Shown here: positions 16,438 through 25,696 of the stretch, in pieces | Layout of the letters: every line of letters begins with the position of its first letter | How positions within the stretch are numbered: position 1 is the first letter of the stretch | Translations under genes and position numbers: made by a program | From: Marisediminicola antarctica | GTDB taxonomy: Bacteria > Actinomycetota > Actinomycetes > Actinomycetales > Microbacteriaceae | DNA: 64,000 nucleotides | Direction of reading: 5' to 3' | Assembly (NCBI RefSeq): GCF_009930795.1 | Contig: NZ_CP017146.1 | Span: 1,550,001-1,614,000 of the forward strand | The notes under the pieces: generated by a model | Databases searched by the model: none | Told to the model about the DNA's origin: nothing | The model's input: only the letters and a program-made list of their open reading frames with translations

Positions 16438-17667
16438 ATGGACTTCGAAACCGAAGCTGATGCGGATTCCGCATCGGCCGCCGAGCCCATCACCGACCGC
16501 GCCCGCACCGTTGACGAGCCTTCGGCTACCGCCGATGTCGAGCGCGGCAGTGCAGCCACGAAGCCCGCCGCAGCGCGCAAGCCGGGCGCCCCGCGTCAAC
16601 AGGTCACTCCCCGCAAGCCGGCACCGGCACGCAAGCCGGCGGCGCCCCGCACACCGGCCGCGCCCGCGCGCGGCGCCAGTGCCGATCAAGCCCAGGATCA
16701 GCGCGAGGAGCAGGTGGGGAACGCCGACACACCAGTGGTGAGCCCAGCACCGAAGACGGCACCGAAGCCGCCGGCTAAGCCCCGCGCTACCACCGCGCTG
16801 CCTGCGGCACAGCCGCTCGTCACGCCGGACACCCCGCCCGTCAGCACACCAGGCGCCCTCCGCGCCCCGAAGAAGACCCCGGCCCAGAAGAAGCCTGCCC
16901 AGCCGCGCGAGAAGGTCCTCGTGATCGAGCAACTCCGGAAGAGCTTCGGGTCAGTCGTGGCCGTCGCCGGGATCGACCTCACTGTTCAGGCGGGGTCGAT
17001 CTTCGGAATCGTCGGCCCCAATGGCGCGGGCAAGACGACGACTCTGTCGATGGTCACCGGCCTGCTGCGCCCCGACGCCGGGCGCATCCTCGTGCACGGT
17101 GCCGACGTCTGGAACGATCCCGTCGTGGCCAAGCGCAACATGGGGGTGCTGCCAGACAGGCTGCGCCTGTTCGACCGGCTGACGGGCGCCCAGCTGCTGC
17201 ACTATTCCGGCGTGCTCAGAAAACTCGATCGGGCGACCGTGCGTTCGCGCTCGAGCGACCTCGCTGTCGCCTTCGGCATGGAGGACGCCCTCGACAGGCT
17301 CGTCACGGACTATTCGGCTGGCATGATGAAGAAGATCGCCCTCGCCGCCGCCATGATCCACTCTCCTCGCGTGCTCATCCTCGACGAGCCGTTCGAGGCG
17401 GTCGACCCGGTGTCGGCCGCGAATGTCATCGAGATCCTGCAGAGGTATGCGGAGGCTGGCGGCACCGTCGTGATGTCGAGCCACAGCATGGACCTGATCC
17501 AGCGCATCTGCGATTCGGTCGCGATAATCGTGCGGGGCGCGGTCCTCGCGAGCGGCACCATGGACGAGGTGCGAGCGGGGGCCACCCTTGAGGACCGCTT
17601 CGTCGAACTGGCCGGCGGCCGTAAGGCAGCGGAGGGCATGGAGTGGTTGCACAGTTTCTCGGACTGA
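16438..17667 (+). CDS. ABC transporter ATP-binding protein with long Pro/Ala/Lys-rich N-terminus
   Basis: 409 residues. Residues 1 to about 155 are low-complexity (repeats such as KPAAARKPGAPR), predicted disordered and basic. The ABC domain follows with Walker A GPNGAGKTT, a degenerate signature YSAGMMKK, Walker B VLILDEPFEAVDP and an H-loop SSHSMD. It resembles ATPases paired with large ABC-2-type permeases. It overlaps the next gene, a multi-spanning membrane protein, by 25 bp, so the two form one transporter. Substrate unknown. The extension could be a mis-set start, but a leaderless promoter at the upstream ATG argues for it. Confidence 0.88.
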   Translation: MDFETEADADSASAAEPITDRARTVDEPSATADVERGSAATKPAAARKPGAPRQQVTPRKPAPARKPAAPRTPAAPARGASADQAQDQREEQVGNADTPVVSPAPKTAPKPPAKPRATTALPAAQPLVTPDTPPVSTPGALRAPKKTPAQKKPAQPREKVLVIEQLRKSFGSVVAVAGIDLTVQAGSIFGIVGPNGAGKTTTLSMVTGLLRPDAGRILVHGADVWNDPVVAKRNMGVLPDRLRLFDRLTGAQLLHYSGVLRKLDRATVRSRSSDLAVAFGMEDALDRLVTDYSAGMMKKIALAAAMIHSPRVLILDEPFEAVDPVSAANVIEILQRYAEAGGTVVMSSHSMDLIQRICDSVAIIVRGAVLASGTMDEVRAGATLEDRFVELAGGRKAAEGMEWLHSFSD

Positions 17668-19214
17668 AGCTCAGGCTGCTCGCCAACACGTTCAAGCGAA
17701 GCCCCTGGCAGATCGTCGGTATCGCCGTCGCGTTGCTCTACGGGCTCGCAACCTCGGCGTTCGTCGTCGCCACCCTTGTCGGGCTGCGATTCGCGGATGC
17801 CGATTTCGCGCGCAGCATCGTCGTCGTATTCGGTTCGCTCATCGTTCTCGGCTTTCTTGTCGTCCCGCTCGTGTTCGGCGTCGATGACACCCTCGACCCT
17901 CGCAAGTTCGCCCTGTTCGCACTCCCGACGTCGCGCCTGGCCGGCCTGCTCGCCCTCACAGCGCTGGTCGGCGTTCCCAGCCTCGTCATCACGGCGGTCG
18001 CCGTCGCCCAGATCGTAACCTGGAGCAGAGGCCCGTTCCCGGTGATCCTCGCATTGGTCGGCGCAGTCGTCATCGTCGTGACGTGCGTTCTCGGCGCGCG
18101 GGTCACCACCTCGCTCGCGGCCTTCCTGCTCGCCACACGGCGCGCGCGGGAGATCAGCGGTCTCGTCGCCCTTATCGCTCTGGTCGCGCTGACGCCGACC
18201 ATCGCGGTGCTCGCCGGTATCGATTGGGCCGGCGAGGGCATCGCCGCGCTCGGGGGGATCGCGGATGTGCTGAGCTGGACTCCGCTCGGCGCGGCATGGG
18301 CGGCGCCCGCCGACGCGGCCCTTGGGGCCTCGGACGCCGCCGTGCACAAGCTCATCATCGCGATCGCTAGTGCCAGCTTGCTCTGGCTCGCGTGGCGCGC
18401 CCTGGTCGGCGCGATGCTCGTCACGCCCCACCGCGAGGCACGCCCGCGGGACTACACCGGTCTCGGCTGGTTCGACCGCATCCCGGCGACCCCGCTCGGA
18501 GCTATCGCGGCACGCAGCTTCACCTACTGGGTGCGCGACGCGAGATACCGGGTGCAACTGGTGATCGTGCCGATCGTACCGATGCTCATGATCGTCGTGT
18601 TCCTGATCAGCGGCGTGTACTGGCAGAACCTTGCCCTGCTGCCGCTGCCGATCATGTGCCTCTTCCTCGGCTGGTCACTTCACAACGACGTCGCCTACGA
18701 CAACACGGCGGTCTGGCTCCACGTCGCCTCCAACACCTCGGGCGCTGCGGACCGCCTGGGGCGCGTCATCCCCGTTCTCCTGCTTGGCACATTACTCATC
18801 GCCGTCGGTGCCCCGATCTCGGTCATGTTCTACCCCGATCCAAGCGTGCTTGCTTCCCTGATCGGCGTCTCAGCGTGCATCCTGCTCGCCGGCCTCGGAC
18901 TGTCGAGCCTGTTGTCGGCCCGGTTCCCGTACCCCGCAGTACACCCGGGAGACAGTCCATTCTCCCAACCGCAGTCGACGGGGGGCGCCGCGGCACTCAT
19001 CCAGGCCGCCGCGTTCATCACAACGATCGCCCTCACCCTTCCCGCGCTCGGCTTCGGGCTGTTCGGTCTCATAGACGGCGGCTACCTGCCGCTCTACTCG
19101 CTGCTGTCTGGACTCGGCATTGGCGTGGCCACTCTCGCGCTCGGAATCTGGTTCGGCGGTCGAACCTTCGACCGCCGCGGACCTGAGCTGCTTGCGTTCA
19201 CGATGCGCAGCTGA
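17643..19214 (+). CDS. Multi-spanning ABC transporter permease
   Basis: 523 residues, GTG start inside the end of the ATPase gene. About a dozen hydrophobic segments are readable, arranged as two similar halves around a basic cytoplasmic loop (residues about 255-300, HREARPRDYTGLGWFDRIPA). This is the pattern of ABC-2-like permeases in which a single chain supplies the whole channel. It is translationally coupled to the ATPase. No substrate-binding protein is present, so an exporter is more likely than an importer. Confidence 0.82.
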   Translation: MVAQFLGLKLRLLANTFKRSPWQIVGIAVALLYGLATSAFVVATLVGLRFADADFARSIVVVFGSLIVLGFLVVPLVFGVDDTLDPRKFALFALPTSRLAGLLALTALVGVPSLVITAVAVAQIVTWSRGPFPVILALVGAVVIVVTCVLGARVTTSLAAFLLATRRAREISGLVALIALVALTPTIAVLAGIDWAGEGIAALGGIADVLSWTPLGAAWAAPADAALGASDAAVHKLIIAIASASLLWLAWRALVGAMLVTPHREARPRDYTGLGWFDRIPATPLGAIAARSFTYWVRDARYRVQLVIVPIVPMLMIVVFLISGVYWQNLALLPLPIMCLFLGWSLHNDVAYDNTAVWLHVASNTSGAADRLGRVIPVLLLGTLLIAVGAPISVMFYPDPSVLASLIGVSACILLAGLGLSSLLSARFPYPAVHPGDSPFSQPQSTGGAAALIQAAAFITTIALTLPALGFGLFGLIDGGYLPLYSLLSGLGIGVATLALGIWFGGRTFDRRGPELLAFTMRS

Positions 19215-19225
19215 CCGCTCGCACG

Positions 19226-19231
19226 TAGAAT
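19226..19231 (+). promoter_or_regulatory. -10 hexamer TAGAAT, leaderless promoter of the DUF3039 gene
   Basis: TAGAAT, close to the TATAAT consensus, ends 6 nt before the ATG at 19238. Confidence 0.55.
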
Positions 19232-19237
19232 TGGGCC

Positions 19238-19501
19238 ATGGCCAACGATACTCAAGAAGGCGGCGGCGGCACGTCGACCCTCGACCGCGAACTCGAAGAG
19301 CTGCTCAATCAGGAGCAGCTTGAGGAGGGCGACCACGAGCGCTTCTCCCACTACGTGCAGAAGGACAAGATCATGAAGTCCGCGCTGAGCGGAAAGCCCG
19401 TGATCGCCCTGTGCGGCAAGGTCTGGCTACCCGGTCGCGACCCGGAGAAGTTCCCGGTCTGCCCCACCTGCAAAGACATCTACGAGAAGCTCAAGAAATA
19501 G
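19238..19501 (+). CDS. DUF3039 family protein
   Basis: 87 residues, acidic N-terminal half and a small C-terminal domain with LCGKVWLPGRDPEKFPVCPTC. The cysteines (one CGK, one CPTC pair) suggest a zinc-binding knuckle. This is the actinobacteria-specific DUF3039 family, whose function is unknown. The 3' end overlaps the convergent antiporter gene by 11 bp. Confidence 0.85.
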   Translation: MANDTQEGGGGTSTLDRELEELLNQEQLEEGDHERFSHYVQKDKIMKSALSGKPVIALCGKVWLPGRDPEKFPVCPTCKDIYEKLKK

Positions 19502-20693
19502 GCGATACGGGCGGTCTCGCAGCCCGGGTCGACTGCCGTCGCATCGCGTTTCTGAACCACTGCGCTTCGGGGAGCCGTGCGAGCAGCGGGCCGCAGATGA
19601 CAGTGATAAGTACGTAGGCGGTCGCGAGCGGAGCCAGCCGGGGCTCGACGCCCGCGCCGACGGCGAGCCCGGCGATCACAATTGAGAACTCGCCGCGCGG
19701 CGTGAGGGTGAGGCCCGTTCTCCACCGGGCCGGGATGCCCAAGCCGGCGCTTGCGGCGGCCCGGTAGCCCGTGAACGTCTTTGTGGCCATGGTGATCACG
19801 GCGAGGATCCCGGCAGGCACGAGCACCTCGACAATGTCCGCGGGGTCGGTCGCCAGCCCGAAGAAGACGAAGAAGACCGCGGCGAACAGATCGCGCAGCG
19901 GGGACAGCAGGGGCTGCGCGTTGTCGGCGACGCGACCGGACAGGGCGATGCCAACCAGGAACGCGCCGACCGCGGCCGACACATTCACCTGCTGTGCGAG
20001 CCCGGCCACCAGCATGGTCAGGCCGAGTACTCCGAGCAGCAGCGACTCCGGGTGGTTGGGGGCGAAGATCGCCGAGATCAGGCGGCCGTGGCGCAGCGCG
20101 ACGTAGAGGATGACGAGCACCACGAGAACCGCGACGACGAGTGCGGTGGCTCCGGCGGCGATCCCGGCACCGAGCACCAGGGCTGAGAGCACCGGGAGGT
20201 AGAACGCCATCGCGAGGTCCTCGAGCACGAGAATAGACAGGATCGTGGGCGTCTCGCGGTTTCCAAGTCGCTTGAGGTCGCGCAGCACCTTGGCGATCAC
20301 GCCCGAGGACGAGATCCAGGTGATCCCGGCCAGGGCGACCGCAGCAACGGGCCCCCACCCGAGCACCAGGGCGAAGAGCGCCCCGGGAAGAGCGTTGAAG
20401 AGGGCGTCGACGATCCCGGCAGTGCGGGATTTCTTGAGGCTCGTCACAAGCTCACTCGCGGTGTATTCCAGTCCGAGCATGAGCAGGAGCAGGATCACCC
20501 CGATCTCGCTGCCGATCTCGAAGAATTCGGTTCCGCCCGAGAGGGGCAGCAGGCCCCCGTCGCCGAACGCGAGACCCGCGACCAGGTAGAACGGGATCGG
20601 CGAGACCCCGATCCGGTCGGCGAAGCGCGAGAGCAGCCCGAGTCCGAGCAACAGCGCTCCTACCTCGACGAGCAGGATGGTCGACTCGGACAC
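19491..20693 (-). CDS. CPA2-family cation/proton antiporter (KhtU-like)
   Basis: 400 residues, GTG start 7 bp after the regulator gene. About twelve membrane helices; the N-terminal GLGLLSRFADRIGVSPIPFYLVAG region and the central ISSSGVIAKVL are typical of CPA2 (Kef/KhtU) antiporters. It lacks the C-terminal RCK domain of KefC; the partner gene supplies a separate regulatory protein. Known KhtTU pairs export K+ in exchange for protons and respond to nucleotide signals. The more upstream start would read back into the regulator gene and is rejected. Confidence 0.85.
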   Translation of the reverse strand: MSESTILLVEVGALLLGLGLLSRFADRIGVSPIPFYLVAGLAFGDGGLLPLSGGTEFFEIGSEIGVILLLLMLGLEYTASELVTSLKKSRTAGIVDALFNALPGALFALVLGWGPVAAVALAGITWISSSGVIAKVLRDLKRLGNRETPTILSILVLEDLAMAFYLPVLSALVLGAGIAAGATALVVAVLVVLVILYVALRHGRLISAIFAPNHPESLLLGVLGLTMLVAGLAQQVNVSAAVGAFLVGIALSGRVADNAQPLLSPLRDLFAAVFFVFFGLATDPADIVEVLVPAGILAVITMATKTFTGYRAAASAGLGIPARWRTGLTLTPRGEFSIVIAGLAVGAGVEPRLAPLATAYVLITVICGPLLARLPEAQWFRNAMRRQSTRAARPPVSPIS

Positions 20694-20700
20694 GGCGCTG

Positions 20701-21195
20701 CTAGCTGGGGCCCGTGGAGAGCAGTCGGGCGAGCGCGTCCAGTCCCAATCGGGTGCCGACGGCGATGATCGTGTCGCCCGCCCGGATCGGGGTATCGGGC
20801 GTCGGCGACGGGATGACCTCGGTACCGCGAACAATGGCGACGATGGAGGTGCTCGTTCGGGTGCGTGCCTTTGTGTCGCCCAGCACGCGGCCGACGTAGG
20901 GCGACGTGGGGGCGAGCACGAGCTGCTCCGTGGCGAGGCCCGCGGCCTGTTCGCGGATGCCGACGAGCTGGCTCAGCATCACCGAGGCTCCGAGAACATC
21001 CGCAAGGGCGGAGGCCTCCCCGTCGCTCAGTTCGATCGAGTCGGTCGCGGCATCGGGATCGTCGACATCGAAGACGGCCAGCTCGCGCTTGCCCGACCGG
21101 TGGGAGACCACGCCGATCCGTCGGCCCGCCTCGGTGATCACGTCATGCCGGGTGCCGATCCCGGGCAGTTCGACCTTCTCAATGCGTACGCTCAC
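20701..21195 (-). CDS. KhtT-like RCK_C (TrkA-C) regulatory subunit of the antiporter
   Basis: 164 residues. The N-terminal part (VELPGIGTRHDV, RELAVFDVDDP) matches KhtT-type N domains, and the C-terminal part (residues about 85-160) is an RCK_C ligand-binding domain with ending TIIAVGTRLGLDAL. In characterised KhtT proteins this domain binds c-di-AMP and gates KhtU. I choose GTG at 21195 over GTG at 21204 because the -10 hexamer TAGGGT overlaps the latter and sits 7 nt before the former. Confidence 0.82.
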   Translation of the reverse strand: MSVRIEKVELPGIGTRHDVITEAGRRIGVVSHRSGKRELAVFDVDDPDAATDSIELSDGEASALADVLGASVMLSQLVGIREQAAGLATEQLVLAPTSPYVGRVLGDTKARTRTSTSIVAIVRGTEVIPSPTPDTPIRAGDTIIAVGTRLGLDALARLLSTGPS

Positions 21196-21202
21196 GCTCG
21201 CC

Positions 21203-21208
21203 ACCCTA
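21203..21208 (-). promoter_or_regulatory. -10 hexamer TAGGGT of the khtTU-like operon
   Basis: On the minus strand TAGGGT is followed by 7 nt and then GTG at 21195, predicting a leaderless mRNA for the regulator/antiporter pair. Confidence 0.45.
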
Positions 21209-21225
21209 ACAGCGCGGCTGTGCTC

Positions 21226-22524
21226 TCAAGCCTCGACGTAGATGGTGGGGATCGCAGGTTCACCGCGGCTCAGGCGCAGCGCGTCGGCCGGGAGCTCGGC
21301 GACGGCCGCGGCCCGGTGCTCGCGCGCCAGAATGGTTCCGGTTGTGCCGCGATAGCGGTCATCCGGCACCCCCGCGGTCATGAGTCGAACGTGCAGGGGC
21401 CGCGCGCCCGGAGCGGGCTCGGCACCCTCGCCGACGTGGATCGTCTCGGATGTCGCGATGCCGCCGGCACGCTCTCGGACGGGCAGCTTTCGCCCGCCCA
21501 CCGTCGCCTTTGCGGCGGACTTCTTGGCGACCGACACCCATGTCCCCGAGTCGTCTCGCCGAGCGACGAGCTTGTAGACGAATCCTGCGGCCGGGTGTCC
21601 CGACCCGGTCACCACCGAGGTGCCGACCCCGTAGGAGTCGACCGGTGCGGCTCGGAGCGCCGCGATCGTGTACTCGTCGAGGTCACTTGTCACGGTGATT
21701 TTGGTCGCCGGCGCGCCGAGGCCATCGAGCTGCCTGCGCACCGTCTGGACCTGCTCGGGCAGGTCGCCACTGTCGATGCGCACCGCGCCGAGAGAGGGAC
21801 CCGCCACCTTGACCGCCAGATCGACCGCCGCCTTCACGTCATAGGTGTCGACGAGCAGTGTCGTCGACCGGCCGAGGGCGTCGACCTGGGCCAGGAAAGC
21901 CTGCTCCTCGGTGTCGTGCAGGAGGGTGAACGCGTGCGCCGCCGTCCCCATCGTGGGGATGCCCCAGCTTCGCCCGGCCTCGAGGTTGCTCGTCGCCCCG
22001 AACCCGGCGATGAAGGCGGCGCGCGCTGCGGCGACCCCGCTGCGCTCGCTCGCCCGGCGCGACCCCATCTCGGCGATCGGTCTGCCGTTGGCGACGCCCA
22101 CCATGCGGGAGGCGGCGCTCGCGACTGCGCTGTCATAGTTGAGCACGCTGAGGGTGAGGGTCTCGAGAACGACGGCCTCGGCGAAGCTGCCCTGCACGAC
22201 CAGGAGCGGGGAGTTCGGGAAGTAGGCCTCGCCCTCCCGGTATCCCCAGATGTCACCGCTGAAGCGATAGTCAGCGAGCCAGTCGAGCGTCGGTGCGGTG
22301 ACGACATGGCTGTCGCGCAGCCAGTCGAGCTCGGCGTCGCCGAACCGGAAGTCGGCGATGAGGTCGAGCAATCGCCCGGTTCCGGCGAGGATCCCGTACC
22401 GCCGGCCATCCGGCAATCGCCGCGCAAACACCTCGAACACGCACTCGCGGTCGTGGGTGCCCGCCCTGATGGCGGCGTCGATCATCGTGAGTTCGTAGCG
22501 ATCGGTCAGCAGCGCGGTCGTCAT
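21226..22524 (-). CDS. pncB: Nicotinate phosphoribosyltransferase
   Basis: 432 residues. The N-terminal LLTDRYELTMIDAAIRAG and FEVFARRLPDGRRYGI, the catalytic-His-region GSRRAS..., and the late DLDEYTIAAL and DSYGVGTSVVTG segments are diagnostic of PncB, which converts nicotinate plus PRPP to nicotinate mononucleotide in NAD salvage. The gene stands alone, divergent from the photolyase, with a leaderless-type promoter. Confidence 0.93.
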   Translation of the reverse strand: MTTALLTDRYELTMIDAAIRAGTHDRECVFEVFARRLPDGRRYGILAGTGRLLDLIADFRFGDAELDWLRDSHVVTAPTLDWLADYRFSGDIWGYREGEAYFPNSPLLVVQGSFAEAVVLETLTLSVLNYDSAVASAASRMVGVANGRPIAEMGSRRASERSGVAAARAAFIAGFGATSNLEAGRSWGIPTMGTAAHAFTLLHDTEEQAFLAQVDALGRSTTLLVDTYDVKAAVDLAVKVAGPSLGAVRIDSGDLPEQVQTVRRQLDGLGAPATKITVTSDLDEYTIAALRAAPVDSYGVGTSVVTGSGHPAAGFVYKLVARRDDSGTWVSVAKKSAAKATVGGRKLPVRERAGGIATSETIHVGEGAEPAPGARPLHVRLMTAGVPDDRYRGTTGTILAREHRAAAVAELPADALRLSRGEPAIPTIYVEA

Positions 22525-22531
22525 GTTTACG

Positions 22532-22537
22532 AGCCTA
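22532..22537 (-). promoter_or_regulatory. -10 hexamer TAGGCT, leaderless promoter of pncB
   Basis: TAGGCT on the minus strand is followed by 7 nt and the ATG at 22524. Confidence 0.45.
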
Positions 22538-22599
22538 GGCCGCGTGCAGCTTCGGCGTGACGGGGGCAGCTAGCATTCGCAGCACGAGAGGTGGGTGGC

Positions 22600-24066
22600 A
22601 TGGAGCGTGTTCGCTGGATCTTCGCCGGTCAGCTGGGTGAGCAGTTCGACGACGGCGGGCGGATGCTGCTCGTCGAGGCACGTTCTGTTCTGGAGCGGGC
22701 ACCCATCCACCGCGCGAAGGCGCATCTGATCCTGTCGGCGATCCGACACCGGGCGGCTGAGCTTGGCGACAGGGTGGAGTTTCACCAGGTGCACCGGTAC
22801 CGCGATGCGGTCGCCGGCCGCGACGACCTGGAAGTCATCGACCCCACCTCGTACCGGGCGCGAGCGTTGGTACGGGAAGTCGGTGCGCGAATCCTCCCGA
22901 GCCGGGGCTTCGTCACGAGCGAGGCGGACTTCGCAGCATGGGCCGACGGGCGCGGCGCCAAGCGGCTGCTGCTCGAGGACTTCTATCGCGCGATGCGCCA
23001 GCGCACGGGCATCCTCATGGACGGCGACGCCCCCGCCGGCGGCCAGTGGAACTACGACCACGACAACCGACAGCCACCACCGAAGAACGCGGTGACGCTC
23101 GGGCTTCCCGACCCGCGCTGGCCCGAGGAGGACGAGATCGACGCCGAGGTGCGAGCCGACCTCGACCGGTGGCAGGCGGAGGGCCGCGTGCGACTGGTGG
23201 GCGCCGACGGCCCGCGCCGATTCGCGGTGACGGCTGCCGAGGCGAAGGCCGTGCTCGCCGACTTCGTCGAGAGCAGGCTCGGCGATTTCGGCCCGTTCGA
23301 GGACGCGACGCTCACGGGCGACTGGACGATGGCGCACTCGTTGCTGAGCGCGCCACTGAACCTGGGTCTCATCGACCCGGTCGAGGTGATCGACACGGTG
23401 GTGGCGGAGTACCGGGCGGGCCGCGCACCGATCGCGAGCGTCGAGGGCGTGGTGCGGCAGATCGCCGGCTGGCGTGACTGGGTGTGGCACCTCTACTGGC
23501 GGCTCGGCGAGAACTACACCGATTCACACAACGCGCTCGGGGCGCACGAGCCGCTCCCGGCGGCCCTGCTCGAACTCGACCCCGACCGGATCGAGGCAAA
23601 CTGCCTGAGCCAGTCGATCCGCGGTGTCGCCGAGCACGGCTGGGCCCATCACATCCAACGACTGATGATCATCGGCAACCATGCGCTGCAGCGCGGCTAC
23701 GAGCCCAGGCAGCTCAACGACTGGTTCGTCAGCATGTTCGTCGACGGCACACCGTGGGTGATGCCGGCGAACGTGATCGGAATGTCCCAGCATGCCGACG
23801 GCGGCATCGTCGCGACGAAGCCGTACGCGGCTGGCGGCGCCTACATCTCCAAGATGACGGACTACTGCGGCGGCTGCCGGTTCAACCCCAAGGTCAGGCT
23901 CGGGCCCGACGCGTGCCCGTTCACCGCCGGCTACTGGGCGTTCCTCGACAGGGTCGAACCGGTGCTGCGGGGAAACCACCGCATGGCCCAGCCGCTCGCC
24001 GGGCTGCGCCGACTGGCGGACCGGGAGGCCGTCGTCGACCAGGAATCGCGCCGGGACAATCTCTAG
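22600..24066 (+). CDS. FeS-type bacterial cryptochrome/(6-4) photolyase (PhrB-like)
   Basis: 488 residues. The N-terminal WIFAGQLGEQFDD, the middle FYRAMRQRTGILMDG and GGQWNYDHDNR, and the C-terminal FAD region (HGWAHHIQRLM, NWFVSMFVDGTPWVMPANV in essence) mark the prokaryotic FeS photolyase family. Four cysteines at 335, 423, 426 and 439 have spacing 88-3-13, the same as the 4Fe-4S ligands reported for Agrobacterium PhrB (350, 438, 441, 454). It should repair (6-4) photoproducts using light, FAD and a ribolumazine-type antenna. ATG at 22600 is preceded by GAGGTGGG; an in-frame ATG at 22591 is too close to that site. Confidence 0.92.
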   Translation: MERVRWIFAGQLGEQFDDGGRMLLVEARSVLERAPIHRAKAHLILSAIRHRAAELGDRVEFHQVHRYRDAVAGRDDLEVIDPTSYRARALVREVGARILPSRGFVTSEADFAAWADGRGAKRLLLEDFYRAMRQRTGILMDGDAPAGGQWNYDHDNRQPPPKNAVTLGLPDPRWPEEDEIDAEVRADLDRWQAEGRVRLVGADGPRRFAVTAAEAKAVLADFVESRLGDFGPFEDATLTGDWTMAHSLLSAPLNLGLIDPVEVIDTVVAEYRAGRAPIASVEGVVRQIAGWRDWVWHLYWRLGENYTDSHNALGAHEPLPAALLELDPDRIEANCLSQSIRGVAEHGWAHHIQRLMIIGNHALQRGYEPRQLNDWFVSMFVDGTPWVMPANVIGMSQHADGGIVATKPYAAGGAYISKMTDYCGGCRFNPKVRLGPDACPFTAGYWAFLDRVEPVLRGNHRMAQPLAGLRRLADREAVVDQESRRDNL

Positions 24067-24108
24067 CTCGACAGCGGCGCCGCCCCCACGTCGGTACACT
24101 CGACTACC

Positions 24109-24948
24109 GTGAGCGACGCGCCGATTGGAATCTTCGACTCCGGGGTGGGTGGGCTCACCGTCGCGAGGGCGATCATCGACCAATTGCCGAACGAGTCAGT
24201 GCTCTACGTCGGCGACACGGCGCACTCACCGTACGGTCCGAAGCCGATCGCGCAGGTGCGCGAGTACACGCTCGCGGTGCTCGACGACCTCGTAGGGCAG
24301 GGCGTCAAGATGCTCGTGATCGCCTGTAACACCGCGTCGGCGGCGATGCTGCGCGACGCCCGCGAGCGGTACACGCAGGGCCTCGGCATCCCTGTCGTCG
24401 AGGTCATCCAGCCGGCCGTGCGTGCCGCAGTGCGGCAGACCCGCAACTCCCGGGTGGGGGTGATCGGCACGGCGGGCACGGTGTCGTCCCGCGCCTACGA
24501 CGACGCGTTCGCCGCGGCGCCGCACCTGGAACTCTTTACGCGCGCCTGTCCCCGCTTCGTCGAATTCGTCGAAGCCGGTGTGACGAGTGGCGAGGAGCTG
24601 TTCGCCGTCGCGGAGGGCTACCTCTCCCCGCTCAAGGCCGCCCGAATCGACACGCTGGTGCTCGGCTGCACCCACTACCCGCTCATGTCGGCCGCGATCC
24701 AGTACGTCATGGGCGACGGCGTCACGCTCGTCTCGAGCGCGGAGGAGACGGCGTTCGACGTCTACCGCACGCTCGTCAAGCACGGCCTCGAACGCTCCGC
24801 CGGCACCACGCCGACCTTTCGGTTCGAGGCAACCGGCGACAGCCAGTCCGCATTCATGTCCCTCGCACGGCGCTTCCTCGGACCAGAGGTCCAGAACGTC
24901 GAACTGGTCGAGACCGGAGTCATCCAGCTACCTGAAAGGCAACCATGA
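24109..24948 (+). CDS. murI: Glutamate racemase
   Basis: 279 residues, GTG start. It interconverts L- and D-glutamate for peptidoglycan. The two catalytic cysteines lie in [10 protein letters not shown] and LGCTHYPLM, and [13 protein letters not shown] is the N-terminal active-site loop. Length is normal. TACACT at 24095-24100 may be the -10 element, 8 nt before the start. It overlaps rph by 4 bp (ATGA), beginning a murI-rph-rdgB operon, a common actinobacterial order. Confidence 0.96.
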   Translation: MSDAPIGIFDSGVGGLTVARAIIDQLPNESVLYVGDTAHSPYGPKPIAQVREYTLAVLDDLVGQGVKMLVIACNTASAAMLRDARERYTQGLGIPVVEVIQPAVRAAVRQTRNSRVGVIGTAGTVSSRAYDDAFAAAPHLELFTRACPRFVEFVEAGVTSGEELFAVAEGYLSPLKAARIDTLVLGCTHYPLMSAAIQYVMGDGVTLVSSAEETAFDVYRTLVKHGLERSAGTTPTFRFEATGDSQSAFMSLARRFLGPEVQNVELVETGVIQLPERQP

Positions 24949-25694
24949 CCAACGCCCTCCCCATCATCGCCCCCCGCAAGGACGGCCGCGCGAGCGACGA
25001 GCTGCGCGCCGTCACGATCGAGCGGGGCTGGAGCGAGCAGGCCGAGGGGTCCGCGCTCATCTCATTCGGCCGCACCAAGGTGCTCTGCACGGCGTCGTTC
25101 ACGAACGGCGTTCCCCGGTGGATGTCCGGTAAGGGCAAGGGCTGGGTCACCGCCGAGTACGCCATGCTGCCGCGGTCGACCAACGACCGCATGGATCGAG
25201 AGTCGGTCAAGGGCCGCATCGGCGGGCGCACTCACGAAATCTCCCGCCTCATCGGCCGCTCGTTGCGCGCTGTCGTCGACATGAAGTCGCTCGGCGAGAA
25301 CACCATCGTCATCGACTGTGACGTTCTTCAGGCCGACGGCGGCACGCGCACGGCGGCCATCACGGGAGCGTACGTCGCGCTTGCCGACGCCCTCGAGTGG
25401 GGCCGGAGCAAGCGGTTCATCGGCCAGAATGCGAAGCCGCTGATCGACAGCGTCGCCGCGGTCTCGGTCGGGATCGTCGGGGGAGTCCCCATGCTCGACC
25501 TCGCCTACACCGAGGACGTGCGGGCGGACACCGACATGAACGTGGTCGTCACCGGCCGCGGGCTGTTCGTCGAGGTGCAGGGCACCGCTGAGGCCGCCCC
25601 GTTCGACCGGCGAGAGCTCGACGCTCTGCTCGACCTCGCGGTCGGCGGCACCTCGACCCTCACCGAGCTTCAGCTCGCGAGCCTGAGGGGCTGA
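24945..25694 (+). CDS. rph: Ribonuclease PH
   Basis: 249 residues, normal length. The phosphate-dependent exonuclease trims tRNA 3' ends. Visible motifs: [31 protein letters not shown], the active-site [20 protein letters not shown], and [20 protein letters not shown]. Translationally coupled to murI by ATGA and followed after 2 bp by the rdgB start. Confidence 0.97.
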   Translation: MTNALPIIAPRKDGRASDELRAVTIERGWSEQAEGSALISFGRTKVLCTASFTNGVPRWMSGKGKGWVTAEYAMLPRSTNDRMDRESVKGRIGGRTHEISRLIGRSLRAVVDMKSLGENTIVIDCDVLQADGGTRTAAITGAYVALADALEWGRSKRFIGQNAKPLIDSVAAVSVGIVGGVPMLDLAYTEDVRADTDMNVVVTGRGLFVEVQGTAEAAPFDRRELDALLDLAVGGTSTLTELQLASLRG

Positions 25695-25696
25695 GC

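Noticed and set aside
20677-22560. A 627-codon plus-strand open frame across the antiporter, KhtT-like and pncB genes
   Set aside because: It crosses three well-supported opposite-strand genes and translates to Arg/Gly/Asp-rich non-protein-like sequence.
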